DNA of 64,000 bases, from contig CAVUSV010000004.1 in NCBI GenBank assembly GCA_963744225.1, positions 1 through 64,000 of the forward strand, written 5' to 3'. Below are positions 26,048-36,828 of the stretch, piece after piece. This DNA is from Bog-473 sp963744225 (GTDB lineage Bacteria; Actinomycetota; Acidimicrobiia; Acidimicrobiales; RAAP-2). Below the pieces are notes generated by a model. It did not search any database. It worked only from the letters and a program-made list of their open reading frames with translations, and was not told the DNA's origin. Position numbers and translations under genes: made by a program. Positions within the stretch are counted from its first letter, which is position 1; each line of letters starts with the position of its first letter.

Positions 26048-26699
26048 ATGGCACCGACGAGAGGACAGGACTTGGAAACCCAGTCGCTTTCTCTCCAACT
26101 TCGGGCGAAGCGCTCGAAAATGATGGCGTCGGAGTTGGAGGCGGTTGCCCTCCGGCTGTTCGACGAGCGTGGATTCGCCAATGTCACGGTCGAAGAGATC
26201 ACCTCAGAAGCGCACATTTCGGTGCGCACCTTCTACCGTTACTTCGCAGCCAAGGAAGACGTGCTGCAGCTCAGGATCGTCAGGCGAAGCGAGGTCCTCG
26301 GAGAGGCGCTGGCGGCCCGCCCCGCAGACGAGCCGCCGCTGCGCTCGCTCCGCGTCGCGATCGAGGAAGAGTTCTCAGCCGTCGACCCGATCGTTCTCAG
26401 GCGTTGGATCTCCGTGATCTCAGACAATCCAAATGTGATGAAGGGCGTCGTGGGTGCCATCCAGTTGAAGATTCAGCCGGTGATCGCCGGGTTCTTCGGT
26501 TCTCGATTGGGATTGCCCAGCGAAGGCCTGGTACCCACAATGCTGGCGGCGGCGGCAATAGGGCGTCCTGCAGGCGGCTCACACGCAGTGGTTCATCCAC
26601 GATGGCGACTTGGTGACCACGATGTCCGAAAGCCTCGCCGTTCTCGAGAGGGCGATCAGCACCGACCCCAGAACCTGGGCGGTGGCCGAAGAGCCGTAA
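26048..26699 (+). pseudogene. TetR-family regulator with a frameshift near the C-terminus
   Basis: The N-terminal HTH domain is intact: ALRLFDERGFANVTVEEITSEAHISVRTFYRYFAAKEDVL. The ligand-binding part is normal to about residue 172 (LVPTMLAAAAIG). There the sequence ATAGGGCGTC appears to carry one extra G. Dropping it continues in a sensible frame (VLQAAHTQWFIHDGDLVTT) to a TAA at 26697-26699. In the uncorrected frame the protein would have an unrelated basic tail. Either a real lesion or a homopolymer error. The gene precedes the secreted hydrolase, which it may have controlled. Confidence 0.8.
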
Positions 26700-26854
26700 A
26701 CACAAAAAGCCAAGTAGAGACACAAAGGACAGGCAGCCTGAGCTGCCCGAGTCCGAAGCGGTCATGGGATCGAACTTCGACAAATCGACGTTGACAGTTC
26801 ACGCCATGGTTGACACACTGTGCCACCGAAAGGGACTTAGACCGGGGGTGTTCA

Positions 26855-28480
26855 GTGCGTCGCTTGGGAGCAATCTTTCCTCGTCTCCACGGTGGGGGTG
26901 CCTTGCGCGCAGCATCTCTTTGGGGAGTGACGTTCTGCGTGCTTGTCGCGATGACGACGACCCTGTCGCTCGCGAGCGCCAGTCCGCAAGCCGCGGGCGC
27001 GGCCGGAGCTTTGCCCCAAGTGCCCACACCGACGGTCGAAGGTCCGATCCTCCCCAGCAGTGGGATCTCGTACCTGGGCTCCACCACCTTTTCCCCGTCC
27101 GTCGTGGGGTACGAGCAGTCCGAGTTCTTCCTCTCGGGTACCGCAACCGCGTACAAGAGCGCCACGCCGCTCAGCAAGGACGGGAAGTGGCACGTGACCC
27201 CGCAGACCACCGCGCCCTACACCACTCGCATCGTCGTGTACCGGCCGATCGACCCGACCCGCTTCGACGGGACCGTCGTGGTGGAGTGGCTGAACGTGAC
27301 CGGGGGCATCGACGCGCCTGCGGCCTGGCTGAACGCTCACATGCAGATGATCCGCCAGGGCATGGCCTTCATCGGGATTGACGCCCAGGCCGGGGGTATC
27401 TACGGCCAGGCCGGCTCCATCGCCAGTAAGAACGGCTTCGGGGGACTCAAGTCGCAGGCGCGATACGCGCCGTTGAACCACCCGGGCGACAGCTTCTCGT
27501 ACAGCATCTACGAGCAGGCCGGCCAGGCGCTGCACGCGGACGGGTCCGAGTTGCTGGGCGGACTGGTGCCCCAGCGCGTGATAGCCCTGGGAGAATCGCA
27601 GTCCGCCTTTCGCCTCGTCACGTACCTGAACGCCGTCCAACCGCTCTCACCGGGCCTCTACGACGCCTACTTCGTCTACAGCCGTGGTGGCGACGCCGCA
27701 GACCTGTCGCAGTCGCCCCAGTTGACCATCGCCACCCCGACGCCCACGTTCATCCGCAACGACCTCCACGTGCCGATCTTCCTGTTCGAGACCGAGTCGG
27801 ACCTGCTCGGGCTCGGTTACCTGGCCGCCCGACAGCCGGCCACCCCGTACATCCGAGAGTGGGAGACGGCCGGCACGGCCCACGACGACACCTACGGCCT
27901 GCTCTACAGCAGATCCGACACCGGAAACGGGGCAGCCGACACTTCAGCGTTCAGCTCCATCCTCAACCCGCCGAAGGACCCCATCCAAGGCATCGTCGAC
28001 TGCGCGGCGCCGATCAACGCCGGTTCGCACACGTACGAGCTGCGGGCAGCGGTGCAGGCGGTCAACACGTGGATCATCACCGGGCACGCCCCTCCGCAGT
28101 CGCCGCGCCTCGAGGTGAACCCAGCGAATCCGGTCGCTTTCCTCCACGATGCCAACGGCAATGCGCTCGGCGGGATCCGCTCGCCCCAGGTCGGCGCACC
28201 CGTCGCCAAGCTTTCGGGCGTCGGCCAACCCGGGGCGAGACCGGTACACACCCGTGCGGGAGCGAACACGAAGCCCGTCTCGGGCCAGGCCCTCTGCGGG
28301 ATCTTCGGCACCACGGTGCCGTTCAGCGCGGCAAAGCTTGCGGCGCTCTACCCCACGCACGCCGCCTTCGTGAAGAAGTGGGATGCGGCAACGGCAGCCG
28401 AGGTCATGCAGGGCTACCTGCTGCCGGCGGACGCCCAGATTCTCGACAGCGTCGCCGCACAGTCCAGCGTGGGCGGCTGA
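26855..28480 (+). CDS. secreted alpha/beta hydrolase domain protein (Abhydrolase_10-like), 541 aa
   Basis: A paralogue of the 463-residue hydrolase at 2.9-4.3 kb. It has an N-terminal signal peptide (SLWGVTFCVLVAMTTTLSLASAS) that the paralogue lacks. Shared features are the TTRIVVYRPIDPTRFDGTVV entry region, the EWLNVTGG loop, the nucleophile elbow ALGESQSAFRL and the FETESDLLGL acidic segment. The GTG at 26855 is preferred because it gives a compact signal peptide; the frame opens at 26810. Function is probably extracellular ester hydrolysis. The TetR gene just upstream suggests induction by the substrate or product. Confidence 0.87.
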   Translation: MRRLGAIFPRLHGGGALRAASLWGVTFCVLVAMTTTLSLASASPQAAGAAGALPQVPTPTVEGPILPSSGISYLGSTTFSPSVVGYEQSEFFLSGTATAYKSATPLSKDGKWHVTPQTTAPYTTRIVVYRPIDPTRFDGTVVVEWLNVTGGIDAPAAWLNAHMQMIRQGMAFIGIDAQAGGIYGQAGSIASKNGFGGLKSQARYAPLNHPGDSFSYSIYEQAGQALHADGSELLGGLVPQRVIALGESQSAFRLVTYLNAVQPLSPGLYDAYFVYSRGGDAADLSQSPQLTIATPTPTFIRNDLHVPIFLFETESDLLGLGYLAARQPATPYIREWETAGTAHDDTYGLLYSRSDTGNGAADTSAFSSILNPPKDPIQGIVDCAAPINAGSHTYELRAAVQAVNTWIITGHAPPQSPRLEVNPANPVAFLHDANGNALGGIRSPQVGAPVAKLSGVGQPGARPVHTRAGANTKPVSGQALCGIFGTTVPFSAAKLAALYPTHAAFVKKWDAATAAEVMQGYLLPADAQILDSVAAQSSVGG

Positions 28481-28551
28481 GCCTTCGCACCAACCTCGCT
28501 GCGATCACTTTCTTGACTGAAGGAGCTGTGTTCGGGAGCCCGCCGACCGCT

Positions 28552-29184
28552 TCAGGCAGCCAAGCGGTGGGTGTCGGGATGCTCCCGAGGATCATCGCCA
28601 ACGCTGTACCCACGAGTGGGGCCTCGGGGGCCTCGTGGCGGGTGGACGAGCAGCACCGGGCAGCTCGCCCGACGCATGACGCTGAGCGAGGTGCTCCCCA
28701 TGAGCGCTGACCAGAGGAACCGGCGCTGCCGCGCACCGAGGATGATGGTCCCAGCGTTGAATGCCTTGGCCTCGTCCACGATCACACATGGTACCGAGGC
28801 ACGTCTCGCGATCCCGATGACGCCGCTCGCCCGGACACCGCACCGTCGCAATCGGTCGACCGCTCCTGAGGTAACTTCAAACGACTCCTCCCTGGTTTCA
28901 AGAAACAGCCTTCCGCCACGACAGGGAGACCACTCCCTCACGTGAATAATCCGTACCTCCGAGTGGAGGAGAGTGGACAACTGGATTGTCGATTCGAGAG
29001 CATGCTTGGCCGGCTCGGAATCGACGTAGGGCAGGAGAATCCTCGCACGCGACCCGCCCCGGCCCCCAGCGCCCTCCCCGGGAAAGCCGGCCTCAGTTCT
29101 CAGGAACGCGGACGCTTCGACCGCGAGGTCCGCACCGTCGGCCGAAAGCAGATCGGTGATGCGGGGGTCATGAGGACCGGCCAT
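28552..29184 (-). CDS. universal stress protein (UspA family)
   Basis: A 210-residue protein with a single UspA domain after an N-terminal extension of ~45 residues. The ATP-binding signature is readable as G-A-R-Q-R-R-(x8)-GS-T-S followed by CPVLLVHPP. The start at 29184 has GGAG six bases upstream. Family members bind ATP/AMP and accumulate under stress or starvation. It is convergent with the secreted hydrolase and has no evident operon partner. Confidence 0.85.
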   Translation of the reverse strand: MAGPHDPRITDLLSADGADLAVEASAFLRTEAGFPGEGAGGRGGSRARILLPYVDSEPAKHALESTIQLSTLLHSEVRIIHVREWSPCRGGRLFLETREESFEVTSGAVDRLRRCGVRASGVIGIARRASVPCVIVDEAKAFNAGTIILGARQRRFLWSALMGSTSLSVMRRASCPVLLVHPPRGPRGPTRGYSVGDDPREHPDTHRLAA

Positions 29185-29564
29185 GGTTGACTCCAATCAA
29201 CAGAGAAACCCACCAGTGCCGAGCCAGCTTCCGACTCGCCAGCCAAACTCATCAGTGGCGCAGACGGTGGGCACTCGGGATTCCTTTGATCATTGGAACC
29301 GCCCGGACATTAATCCGACGTCAAGATTGACACCGACGGTCGTCAATATCGTATTAACGAGACGTCGACCGTCCGTTACAGGCCGGCGTGGGTGTGTTCC
29401 TCGATGTCGACGTCAGCCGTCGTCTCGGGGCTCAAGGACGGTCGTGTGTCCTTGACTGCGCTCAGACACTCCGCCGCGGACACGACATCATCCCACCGTG
29501 AACGACCGGACCCTGGCGTTTGACCAGCGCGCCGCGGACGTGGAATCTCAGCTAGGTACGCTTC
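29185..29564. other. 380-bp gap with an inverted repeat
   Basis: No convincing gene. TCAAGGAC (29432-29439) and GTCCTTGA (29448-29455) form a perfect 8-bp inverted repeat with an 8-bp spacer, without a following T-run. It could be an operator or a weak terminator for the minus-strand YjbR-like gene. A 36-codon GTG frame at 29498 is too short and overlaps that gene's 3' end. Confidence 0.4.
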
Positions 29565-29945
29565 TCAGCGGTCGCCAAGTTCGGTGGTCAGTCGGCGGGG
29601 AGCCCTGATTCGGAATGCGTCTTTGACGATTGCGGCGACTTCGTCCCAGTCGACGCCACCACGAGGAGATGGGTCCAGGACCACGCCGACCCAGTCTGAA
29701 AAGACTCCGCGGCTGGACGGTTGTGGTTTGAAGAAGCGCTCTGGGTCGACCGCCGCCAACTCATCAGCCGTACCGGGAGAAGCAGGGCACCAGAGTGTGA
29801 CCCGGTCGTCTCCCCCGTGGTGGTCGTGGAAGTAGCAAATGGGCTGCTTGTCCCGGACGAAAAAGCACGGTGCTCCGTGGCTGACATGTTCGGTGACTCC
29901 GGGTAGGCACAGGGCAATTTCCCGGACCCGAGCAAGTGGGGTCAT
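29565..29945 (-). CDS. MmcQ/YjbR-family protein
   Basis: A 126-residue protein of the MmcQ/YjbR (CyaY-like fold) family. Typical features are ARVREIALCLPGVTEHVSHGAPCFFVRDKQPICYF at the start and DWDEVAAIVKDAFRIRAPRRL at the end. The molecular role of the family is unknown; DNA binding by a double-wing fold has been proposed. The frame extends far upstream, but ATG 29945 matches the family start. It is divergent from the TfoX-like gene, with 93 bp shared for promoters. Confidence 0.85.
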   Translation of the reverse strand: MTPLARVREIALCLPGVTEHVSHGAPCFFVRDKQPICYFHDHHGGDDRVTLWCPASPGTADELAAVDPERFFKPQPSSRGVFSDWVGVVLDPSPRGGVDWDEVAAIVKDAFRIRAPRRLTTELGDR

Positions 29946-30038
29946 GTTGTCCACCGGAACAGTCTCGCGTCCGGAGGTCCTCGTCGATGCGAATCGATCC
30001 AAGGCCGGTGAAACCTCCCGCCCATTACCATCCTGGAG

Positions 30039-30368
30039 ATGGCATTCGATGAAGGACTGGCGGAGCGGGTTCGTGCCCAGGTGACGGGCGATCCCGAGGT
30101 GTCGGAGCGCAAAATGTTCGGGGGCCTCTGCTTCATGTCTGGCGGAAACATGTGCTTCGGAATCGTCGGGAGCGAGCTGATGGTCCGTGTGGGTCCGGCC
30201 GCCTATGCCGAAGCTTTGGACTTGCCCCATGCCAGAGAGATGGACTTCACCGGACGATCCATGCGTGGCATGGTCTTCGTGGGAGCGGATGGTATCTCGG
30301 AGGACGACGATCTTGAGGCGTGGCTGCGACGAGGTCGTGATTACGGTTCGTCTCTCACGTCGAAGTGA
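30039..30368 (+). CDS. TfoX N-terminal domain protein
   Basis: A 109-residue stand-alone TfoX_N domain. It has the conserved RKMFGGLCFMSGGNMCFGIVG core, GRSMRGMVFVG and the final LEAWLRRGRDY helix. In gammaproteobacteria the full TfoX/Sxy protein activates competence genes. The stand-alone actinobacterial versions are uncharacterised, so no competence role is claimed. It is divergent from the YjbR-like gene; the two families are often found near each other. Confidence 0.87.
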   Translation: MAFDEGLAERVRAQVTGDPEVSERKMFGGLCFMSGGNMCFGIVGSELMVRVGPAAYAEALDLPHAREMDFTGRSMRGMVFVGADGISEDDDLEAWLRRGRDYGSSLTSK

Positions 30369-30615
30369 CGAGGCGTCACCCGTCCTGCTTGGGCCGACAT
30401 CCATAGGACCTCGCCAAGGGAATGGCGGACGCCATGATCGTGGAATGCGTCTCGGCATCGCCCATGCCGGACCGTCGGAGGACCGAGGTTCGTTGACGGT
30501 CGGTTGGTCCTTGCCTGTTATCAGAAATTCCCACTTGGTTTTGTTTTGGCGAACCGACAGTTGAGCCAGATCAGACGTCCGTTTCATCGAGAAGTGAGTC
30601 GCCCGCGACTCTCGA

Positions 30616-31308
30616 TCAAACGGGCACGGCCCCCAGCTTGACTCCTCCGATTGCCAAGTCCGACAGTCTTTGATCATCCAGCTCTGGGGGCATGTGGAAG
30701 GGAAGATGGATCAACTCGACTTTTGTCACTAAGAGTCCGGCGGCTCTCAGCGTTTCGTGAAGACCGTCGAACGTGATCTTGTTGAGGTAGACATCTTCTC
30801 GGTCCGTGCCCGTCAGTAGGTGTTCGAAACTCGAACGTTCCCATCCGTGGTCGCCACGCTCGGACGCGTAGAACGGAAAAAGCTGGATGAAGACGACGCC
30901 TCCGGGCGCCAAAATCCGTCGAATCTCTTGAGCCATGGCGAGTGGCTCGCTCACGTGCTCAAACGTCGACCATGACACCACGAAGTCGAAAGCGCCCGTA
31001 GGTGCGGGGATCTGGTCTGGCATCGATTTCTCAAATGTCAAACCTTGTGGAAGTTCCCCGATACCGTGCTTGCTGGCGAGCCTCTTGAGCTCATCTATCT
31101 TGACCGGGCGGACGTCGTAGCCCACGAGAGAGGCTGCTTCAGCCATCCTGAAGAGGCCGAGGGCGAAGATCCCATCACCGGTCCCGATGTCAGCAATGCG
31201 ACTCCCGGACATCGAAATGCCGTCACCACCGAGGAAATCGATAACTTGCCTCGGTCCTTCAAGGTAGTGATCCTCGAACCATGACCCGACCTCGGGGGAA
31301 TCGTTCAT
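30616..31308 (-). CDS. SAM-dependent methyltransferase
   Basis: A 230-residue class I methyltransferase. Motif I is in ADIGTGDGIFALGL, the acidic end of beta-2 is in GYDVRPVKI, and post-motif regions FVVSWSTFEHVSEPLAMAQEI and LAPGGVVFIQLFP follow. These match the Methyltransf_11 pattern. The C-terminal ~70 residues probably form a substrate cap. The substrate is unknown. It is isolated between unrelated genes; about 250 bp on either side show no further gene. Confidence 0.87.
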   Translation of the reverse strand: MNDSPEVGSWFEDHYLEGPRQVIDFLGGDGISMSGSRIADIGTGDGIFALGLFRMAEAASLVGYDVRPVKIDELKRLASKHGIGELPQGLTFEKSMPDQIPAPTGAFDFVVSWSTFEHVSEPLAMAQEIRRILAPGGVVFIQLFPFYASERGDHGWERSSFEHLLTGTDREDVYLNKITFDGLHETLRAAGLLVTKVELIHLPFHMPPELDDQRLSDLAIGGVKLGAVPV

Positions 31309-31573
31309 TGGCTGGCGAATCTACTTCGTGCCTGTGAGCGACCAGCAAATGTCGAGAGTACAGAAGCCTTGGATGACGCCGCGGTGAAACGGATAGGTCA
31401 GTGTCCCTACTCGAGAACAACGCCGACTGAACCGCCCGCGTCGCTCGCGGCCCGAGGCAGTGAGGCATCCCCGTAGAAGTGCCGGTCAGGGGCACACGCG
31501 AAACGACCTCGTCCGGCGGTCTACAGGGAGGGCGGAGCGACGACCGTCAACGCCGAACCGGTACTATTCGGGC

Positions 31574-31681
31574 GTGGAGATAGCCTGCGCTGACTGCGGT
31601 TGCATCGTTGATCGAGGAATCGTGGTCGTCCCGTGCGGAACGCCTGACTGTTGCTGTCAACATCTTCCGGTTCGGAAATGA
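31574..31681 (+). CDS. small Cys-rich protein, 35 aa, coupled to the VOC gene
   Basis: A short frame that begins at GTG and ends in a TGA overlapping the next gene's ATG (ATGA). The product VEIACADCGCIVDRGIVVV continues with PCGTPDCCCQHLPVRK. It holds seven Cys arranged CxxCxC...C....CCC, as in a small zinc- or metal-binding knuckle. The regular pattern and the coupling argue that it is translated. It may bind metal, or work with the zinc-finger/VOC partner. No function is known to me. Confidence 0.55.
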   Translation: MEIACADCGCIVDRGIVVVPCGTPDCCCQHLPVRK

Positions 31682-32178
31682 CACCGGCGGTCTGTTCATG
31701 CTGCGGCGAGGTTCCCGAACTCGGTTCGGTGCAACTTCAATGTCACCGCGAGATCGAGATCTGCTACCGGTGTCTGGACTGGCTGAACGATAAGCGAGAC
31801 AAACAGATGGCTGCGAGCGATGGCGGCGTGAGGATCGTCGGCGTCGAGCCGATTTTCAGGGCGGCCAACATGGAGCGCTCAGCGGATCACTACCAGCGCC
31901 TCGGCTTCTCCATCTCGTACCACGACGGTACCTACGCATTCGCGCACCGCTATGGCCGGACGATCCATCTCGATCAAACCGATGAGCCCCCGGATTCGGG
32001 TGCTCTTTACCTTCACGTTGATGATGCCGACCAGCTCGCGGACGACTGGCGCAAGGCAGGTCTGCAGGTTGTCGGACCTGAGGATTTCGACTGGGGCAAG
32101 CACGAGGGCTCACACACGGACCCGGACGGAAATCTGATTCGCTTTGGCTCTCCGGTGCGGCGGTCGGGTCCGGAATAA
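31678..32178 (+). CDS. zinc-finger plus glyoxalase/VOC superfamily protein
   Basis: A 166-residue protein. Residues ~5-33 form a small treble-clef-like zinc site, CSCCGEVPELGSVQLQCHRE followed by CYRC. The rest is a vicinal-oxygen-chelate domain (VGVEPIFRAANMERSADHYQRLGF ... HTDPDGNLIRFGSP), the type used in glyoxalase, bleomycin-resistance or dioxygenase proteins. The ATG at 31678 is chosen because it retains the zinc site and overlaps the small upstream gene. Ligand unknown. The domain pair with a preceding Cys-rich microprotein suggests metal or thiol chemistry. Confidence 0.8.
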   Translation: MTPAVCSCCGEVPELGSVQLQCHREIEICYRCLDWLNDKRDKQMAASDGGVRIVGVEPIFRAANMERSADHYQRLGFSISYHDGTYAFAHRYGRTIHLDQTDEPPDSGALYLHVDDADQLADDWRKAGLQVVGPEDFDWGKHEGSHTDPDGNLIRFGSPVRRSGPE

Positions 32179-32234
32179 TCGGAGGGCATGCCATCGCGAA
32201 GCGATACCGCCCAAGCGGGGCCGACGATGTCGAC

Positions 32235-33170
32235 CTACGTGTCAGCGCCACCGCCGGGCGTGGTCGCCCTGGCGACCGCGAGCACGGTCACGTACTGCTT
32301 GGTCACCGCGCCGCCAAGGATCTCGTCGATCAAGCGCCCGATCTCGCTGAGAAGCTCACGTCGCTGTGCCGGCTTCATCAGCGCATATGAGGACTGGGTC
32401 GCCAGCATCTCCAGATAGGAGTCCTTGTCATAGCGGGCGAGCCAGGGATAAGTCATGACCAGCGGCGACTCGAACAGGCTCGATACATCGGGAGGCTCTG
32501 AGAGCTTGCGGTCCACTCTGCCCCACACCGCCGCGATATCGCCTCCAGCCTGGGCGTTGTGCTGGACCTCGTCTGCCGTGGCAAAGGTCCAATCCCCAAC
32601 CTCTGGAGCAAAGCGACGATGCAGTTCGCGCACCGGCTCAGTGATCCGCTCGTCCGTGTGGCTCCCGCCGTAGGCGTGGACGTTCGTCATCAGCGCGAGG
32701 TATCCGCCCGGCTGCAAGAGTGCAGCGACCTTCGCAAAAGAGATGTTGGGGTCGATCCAATGGAACGCCGTTGCGGAAGCGACGACGTGGTAGCTGCTTG
32801 GGGGGATCTCGAGTTCTTCGAACGTCGTCGTCGTGATGTCGACATTCGGGGTGCGGACAAGATTGACGCGTGCGATATTCGCCAGAGACGAGCCAGGCTC
32901 AAGACAACGGATCACCGCCCCGGTCGGTGCGAGATGCCGTGTGAGCTGTCCGGTGCCGCATCCGATTTCCAAGATTCGGCTGGAACGATCGATACTGCAT
33001 ACGTGCAACAAGTCGCTGACCGCCTTGGCCGGGTAGCTGGGACGCGCCCGGTCGTAGAGCGTGGCGATGGTGTCGAACACCGCTCGTGCCGTTGATCGTG
33101 CGTCGGAAAGACCGGCTGGCAATGGGATATGACCGGGTTGGCTTTCCGGGGCGACGTGCTGCTCGGCCAC
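32235..33170 (-). CDS. SAM-dependent methyltransferase
   Basis: A class I methyltransferase of about 311 residues. It has RILEIGCGTGQLTRHLA (motif I), IRCLEPGSSLANIARVNL (motif II), SATAFHWIDPNISF (motif IV) and LLQPGGYLALMTN. The SATAFHW sequence is typical of the Tam/ubiE-like group acting on small metabolites. The preferred start is the GTG at 33170; the frame is open to 33233. It lies about 120 bp downstream of the signalling operon on the same strand. Confidence 0.87.
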   Translation of the reverse strand: MAEQHVAPESQPGHIPLPAGLSDARSTARAVFDTIATLYDRARPSYPAKAVSDLLHVCSIDRSSRILEIGCGTGQLTRHLAPTGAVIRCLEPGSSLANIARVNLVRTPNVDITTTTFEELEIPPSSYHVVASATAFHWIDPNISFAKVAALLQPGGYLALMTNVHAYGGSHTDERITEPVRELHRRFAPEVGDWTFATADEVQHNAQAGGDIAAVWGRVDRKLSEPPDVSSLFESPLVMTYPWLARYDKDSYLEMLATQSSYALMKPAQRRELLSEIGRLIDEILGGAVTKQYVTVLAVARATTPGGGADT

Positions 33171-33288
33171 GGAGCCACCGTAGCTCCCACCCGCGGGCGA
33201 TAGCCCGGCGTGGAGTCGCTGACGATCACACACTGCCGTCGATCATGAGGTGGGCGGCAAGCCGACGAGTCCTGCTCGTCAGCGGCAA

Positions 33289-34727
<1,439 letters not shown>

Positions 34728-34731
<4 letters not shown>

Positions 34732-36401
34732 AAGAGCTCCAGGTAGCGATGCACGAGCGTCACCGCCATGGCGCCCTCGCCAACGGCCGACGCCACCCGC
34801 TTGACCGATTGACCTCGCACGTCGCCCGCCGCGAATACCCCGGGGACGCTTGTCTCCAGGAAGTAAGGATGGCGTTCGAGCGGCCAGTCTGCCGGGAGCT
34901 GCCCATCGGTGAGCAGGTCCGGTCCGGTCAGGACGAACCCGTTTTCATCACGGAGCACTTCTTTGCCGAGCCAATCCGTACAGGGCGCGGCGCCAATGAA
35001 GACAAACAACCAAGAGGCCTCGATCTCCTCCTCGGTCCCAGCCGTCAGGTCAGCGATCCTCAACCGTTCGAGGTGGTCGCTCCCACTCGCTCCCACCACT
35101 TCGGCACAGGTTCGAACATGCACGTTCGGAAGTTCGGCGATCTGCTCGACGAGGTAACGGGACATCGAGCGCTCGAGGCTCTGCCCTCGTACCAAGATCG
35201 TGACACTGCGGGCCGTGGTGGCAAAGAACACCGCGGCCTGGCCGGCCGAGTTGGCTCCCCCGACGATGTAGACGTCCTCGTCCCTGGTGGACTGCGCTTC
35301 GGTCGTCGCCGCCCCGTAAAAGACGCCGCGTCCGCTAAAGCTGTCGACGCCGGGGGCCTCCAAGCGCCGGTACGCGACTCCCGTGGTGATCAGTACTGAA
35401 TGAGCCGACAGCTCCCCGCCGTTCGCCAAGCGAACAACGCGGGCCGACCCGCACACCTCCAGCCTGGCCACCTCCGAGGTGAGCAGCATTTCCGCGCCGA
35501 ACCGGCGAGCCTGGGTGGTCGCCCTCCACGCCAGGTCTCCGCCCCGGATCCCCGACGGGAAGCCGAGGTAGTTCTCGATTCTGGAACTCTGGCCAGCCTG
35601 GCCCCCCGTCGCCTCCCGCTCTACCAGCACGGTGCGCAAACCCTCCGAAGCGGCGTAGACGGCAGCACCCAGGCCGGCTGGCCCGCCCCCGATCACGATG
35701 ATGTCGTAAAAGGGGAGAGAGGGTGTCGACGAGAGCCCGAGGGCGTCGGCAACCTCCGTCGTCGAAGGAGCCTGCAACGTGAGGCCCGAGTCGGTGATGA
35801 CGAGGGGAAGGTGGTCCTCGTCCGCTCCGTTGGCGGCCAGGAGCCTCGCGGCCTCCGCGTCGCGATCGAGCTCGAACCACCTGAACGGCACCTGATTGCG
35901 GGTCAAGAAGTCCTTTACATCATGCGACGGGCCCGACCAGCGATGTCCGACGACCCGTATGCGGTCGTCCGTTTTGATCCGATCCTGCATCTTCCAGTCC
36001 TCGAGAAGGTCGTCGAGGACCGGATACAGCTTCTCCTGCGGTGGGTCCCACGGTTTCAGCAGGTAGTACTGCACATCGGCCCGGTTGATGGCCGCGATGG
36101 CTGCGTCGGTGTCGGCGTATGCGGTGAGGAGGACTCGGCGGGCTTTGGGGTAGAACTCGCGAGCCTGGGCGAGAAACTCGACGCCGGTCATGTCCGGCAT
36201 GCGCTGGTCGGCCAGCACTAAGCCGACCCGTTCGTCCCGGAGCTTGAGCTCCTTGAGGGCGTCAAGGGCTGCCGGCCCGGACTCGGCCCGGCGAATGCGG
36301 TACTCCTCGCCGTACTGCTGCCGCAGGTCGCGGGCCAAGGCTCGGGAAACTTCGGGGTCGTCATCCACTGTCAGCAGGATCGGGAGCGGCATCGGTACCA
36401 T
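34728..36401 (-). CDS. fused response regulator / thioredoxin-reductase-like protein
   Basis: A 557-residue fusion. Residues 1-~130 are a receiver domain with LTVDDDPEVSRAL, VLADQRMPDMTG (phospho-acceptor Asp) and LLKPWD. A ~90-residue glutaredoxin-like segment follows (RNQVPFRWFELDRDAEAARLL). The last ~330 residues are an FAD/NADPH reductase fold with IGGGPAGLGAAVYAA, TGGQAGQSSRIENYLGFP and VGGANSAGQAAVFF. Where thioredoxin reductases have CxxC, this one reads FYGAATTEAQ with no Cys, so ordinary disulfide reduction at that site is not possible. It is the first gene of the operon with the cNMP kinase. Confidence 0.9.
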
Positions 36402-36499
36402 TTTCGCGCGGTCTCCCGGTTGTCGAACCCAGACTCAGGGTGGGGTGAGGTTCAGGCCGGCCGAGTCGCTCGAAATTCGGGTTCAGCCAGCCCCGGAGT

Positions 36500-36680
36500 T
36501 CCTTTGGGCAGTCCGGGCTGGCACATCCATTCGGTGCACCGACGAGGACGAGAACGAACCGCCTGGACGAGCGGACCAGGTCAGGAGCACGGGGGCGAAC
36601 GGGGCCGACAGCCTGGGCACCTCAGATGGCCCTCAGCAGCCGATGGCCAGATCGGCGTCCAGCGGGCGGCGCCATGTGAT
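36500..36680 (+). repeat. dispersed repeat, copy F (strongly diverged)
   Basis: The left marker is diverged (GGCAGTCCGGGCTGGCACATCC), and GGACGAG, GGACCAGGTCAG and GATGGCCCTCAGCAGCCGATGG correspond to interior and right-end positions of copies A and D. It is recognisable only by comparison with them. Confidence 0.4.
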
Positions 36681-36688
36681 GTGTCGAG

Positions 36689-36712
36689 ACATCGGAGACA
36701 CCCCTCCGATGT
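36689..36712. promoter_or_regulatory. 9-bp stem-loop in a divergent intergenic region
   Basis: ACATCGGAG and CTCCGATGT form a perfect 9-bp stem with a 6-nt loop. It lies between two divergently transcribed genes, so it is not a terminator of either. It may be an operator, a leader hairpin for the binding-protein gene, or part of the neighbouring repeat. Confidence 0.45.
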
Positions 36713-36828
36713 GTCAGGGACCTTGACGATACGGCAGGTCAGCACGGTCGGGAGTCAGCTTCGATGCTGCGACCCGCACGTTGTGATGACATTTGTCCGG
36801 GGACGAGAAAAACTCGGGGAGGTACAAG

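Noticed and set aside
29498..29608. A 36-codon GTG frame before the YjbR-like gene's 3' end
   Set aside because: Too short, no homology I recognise, and it overlaps a well-supported gene on the other strand.
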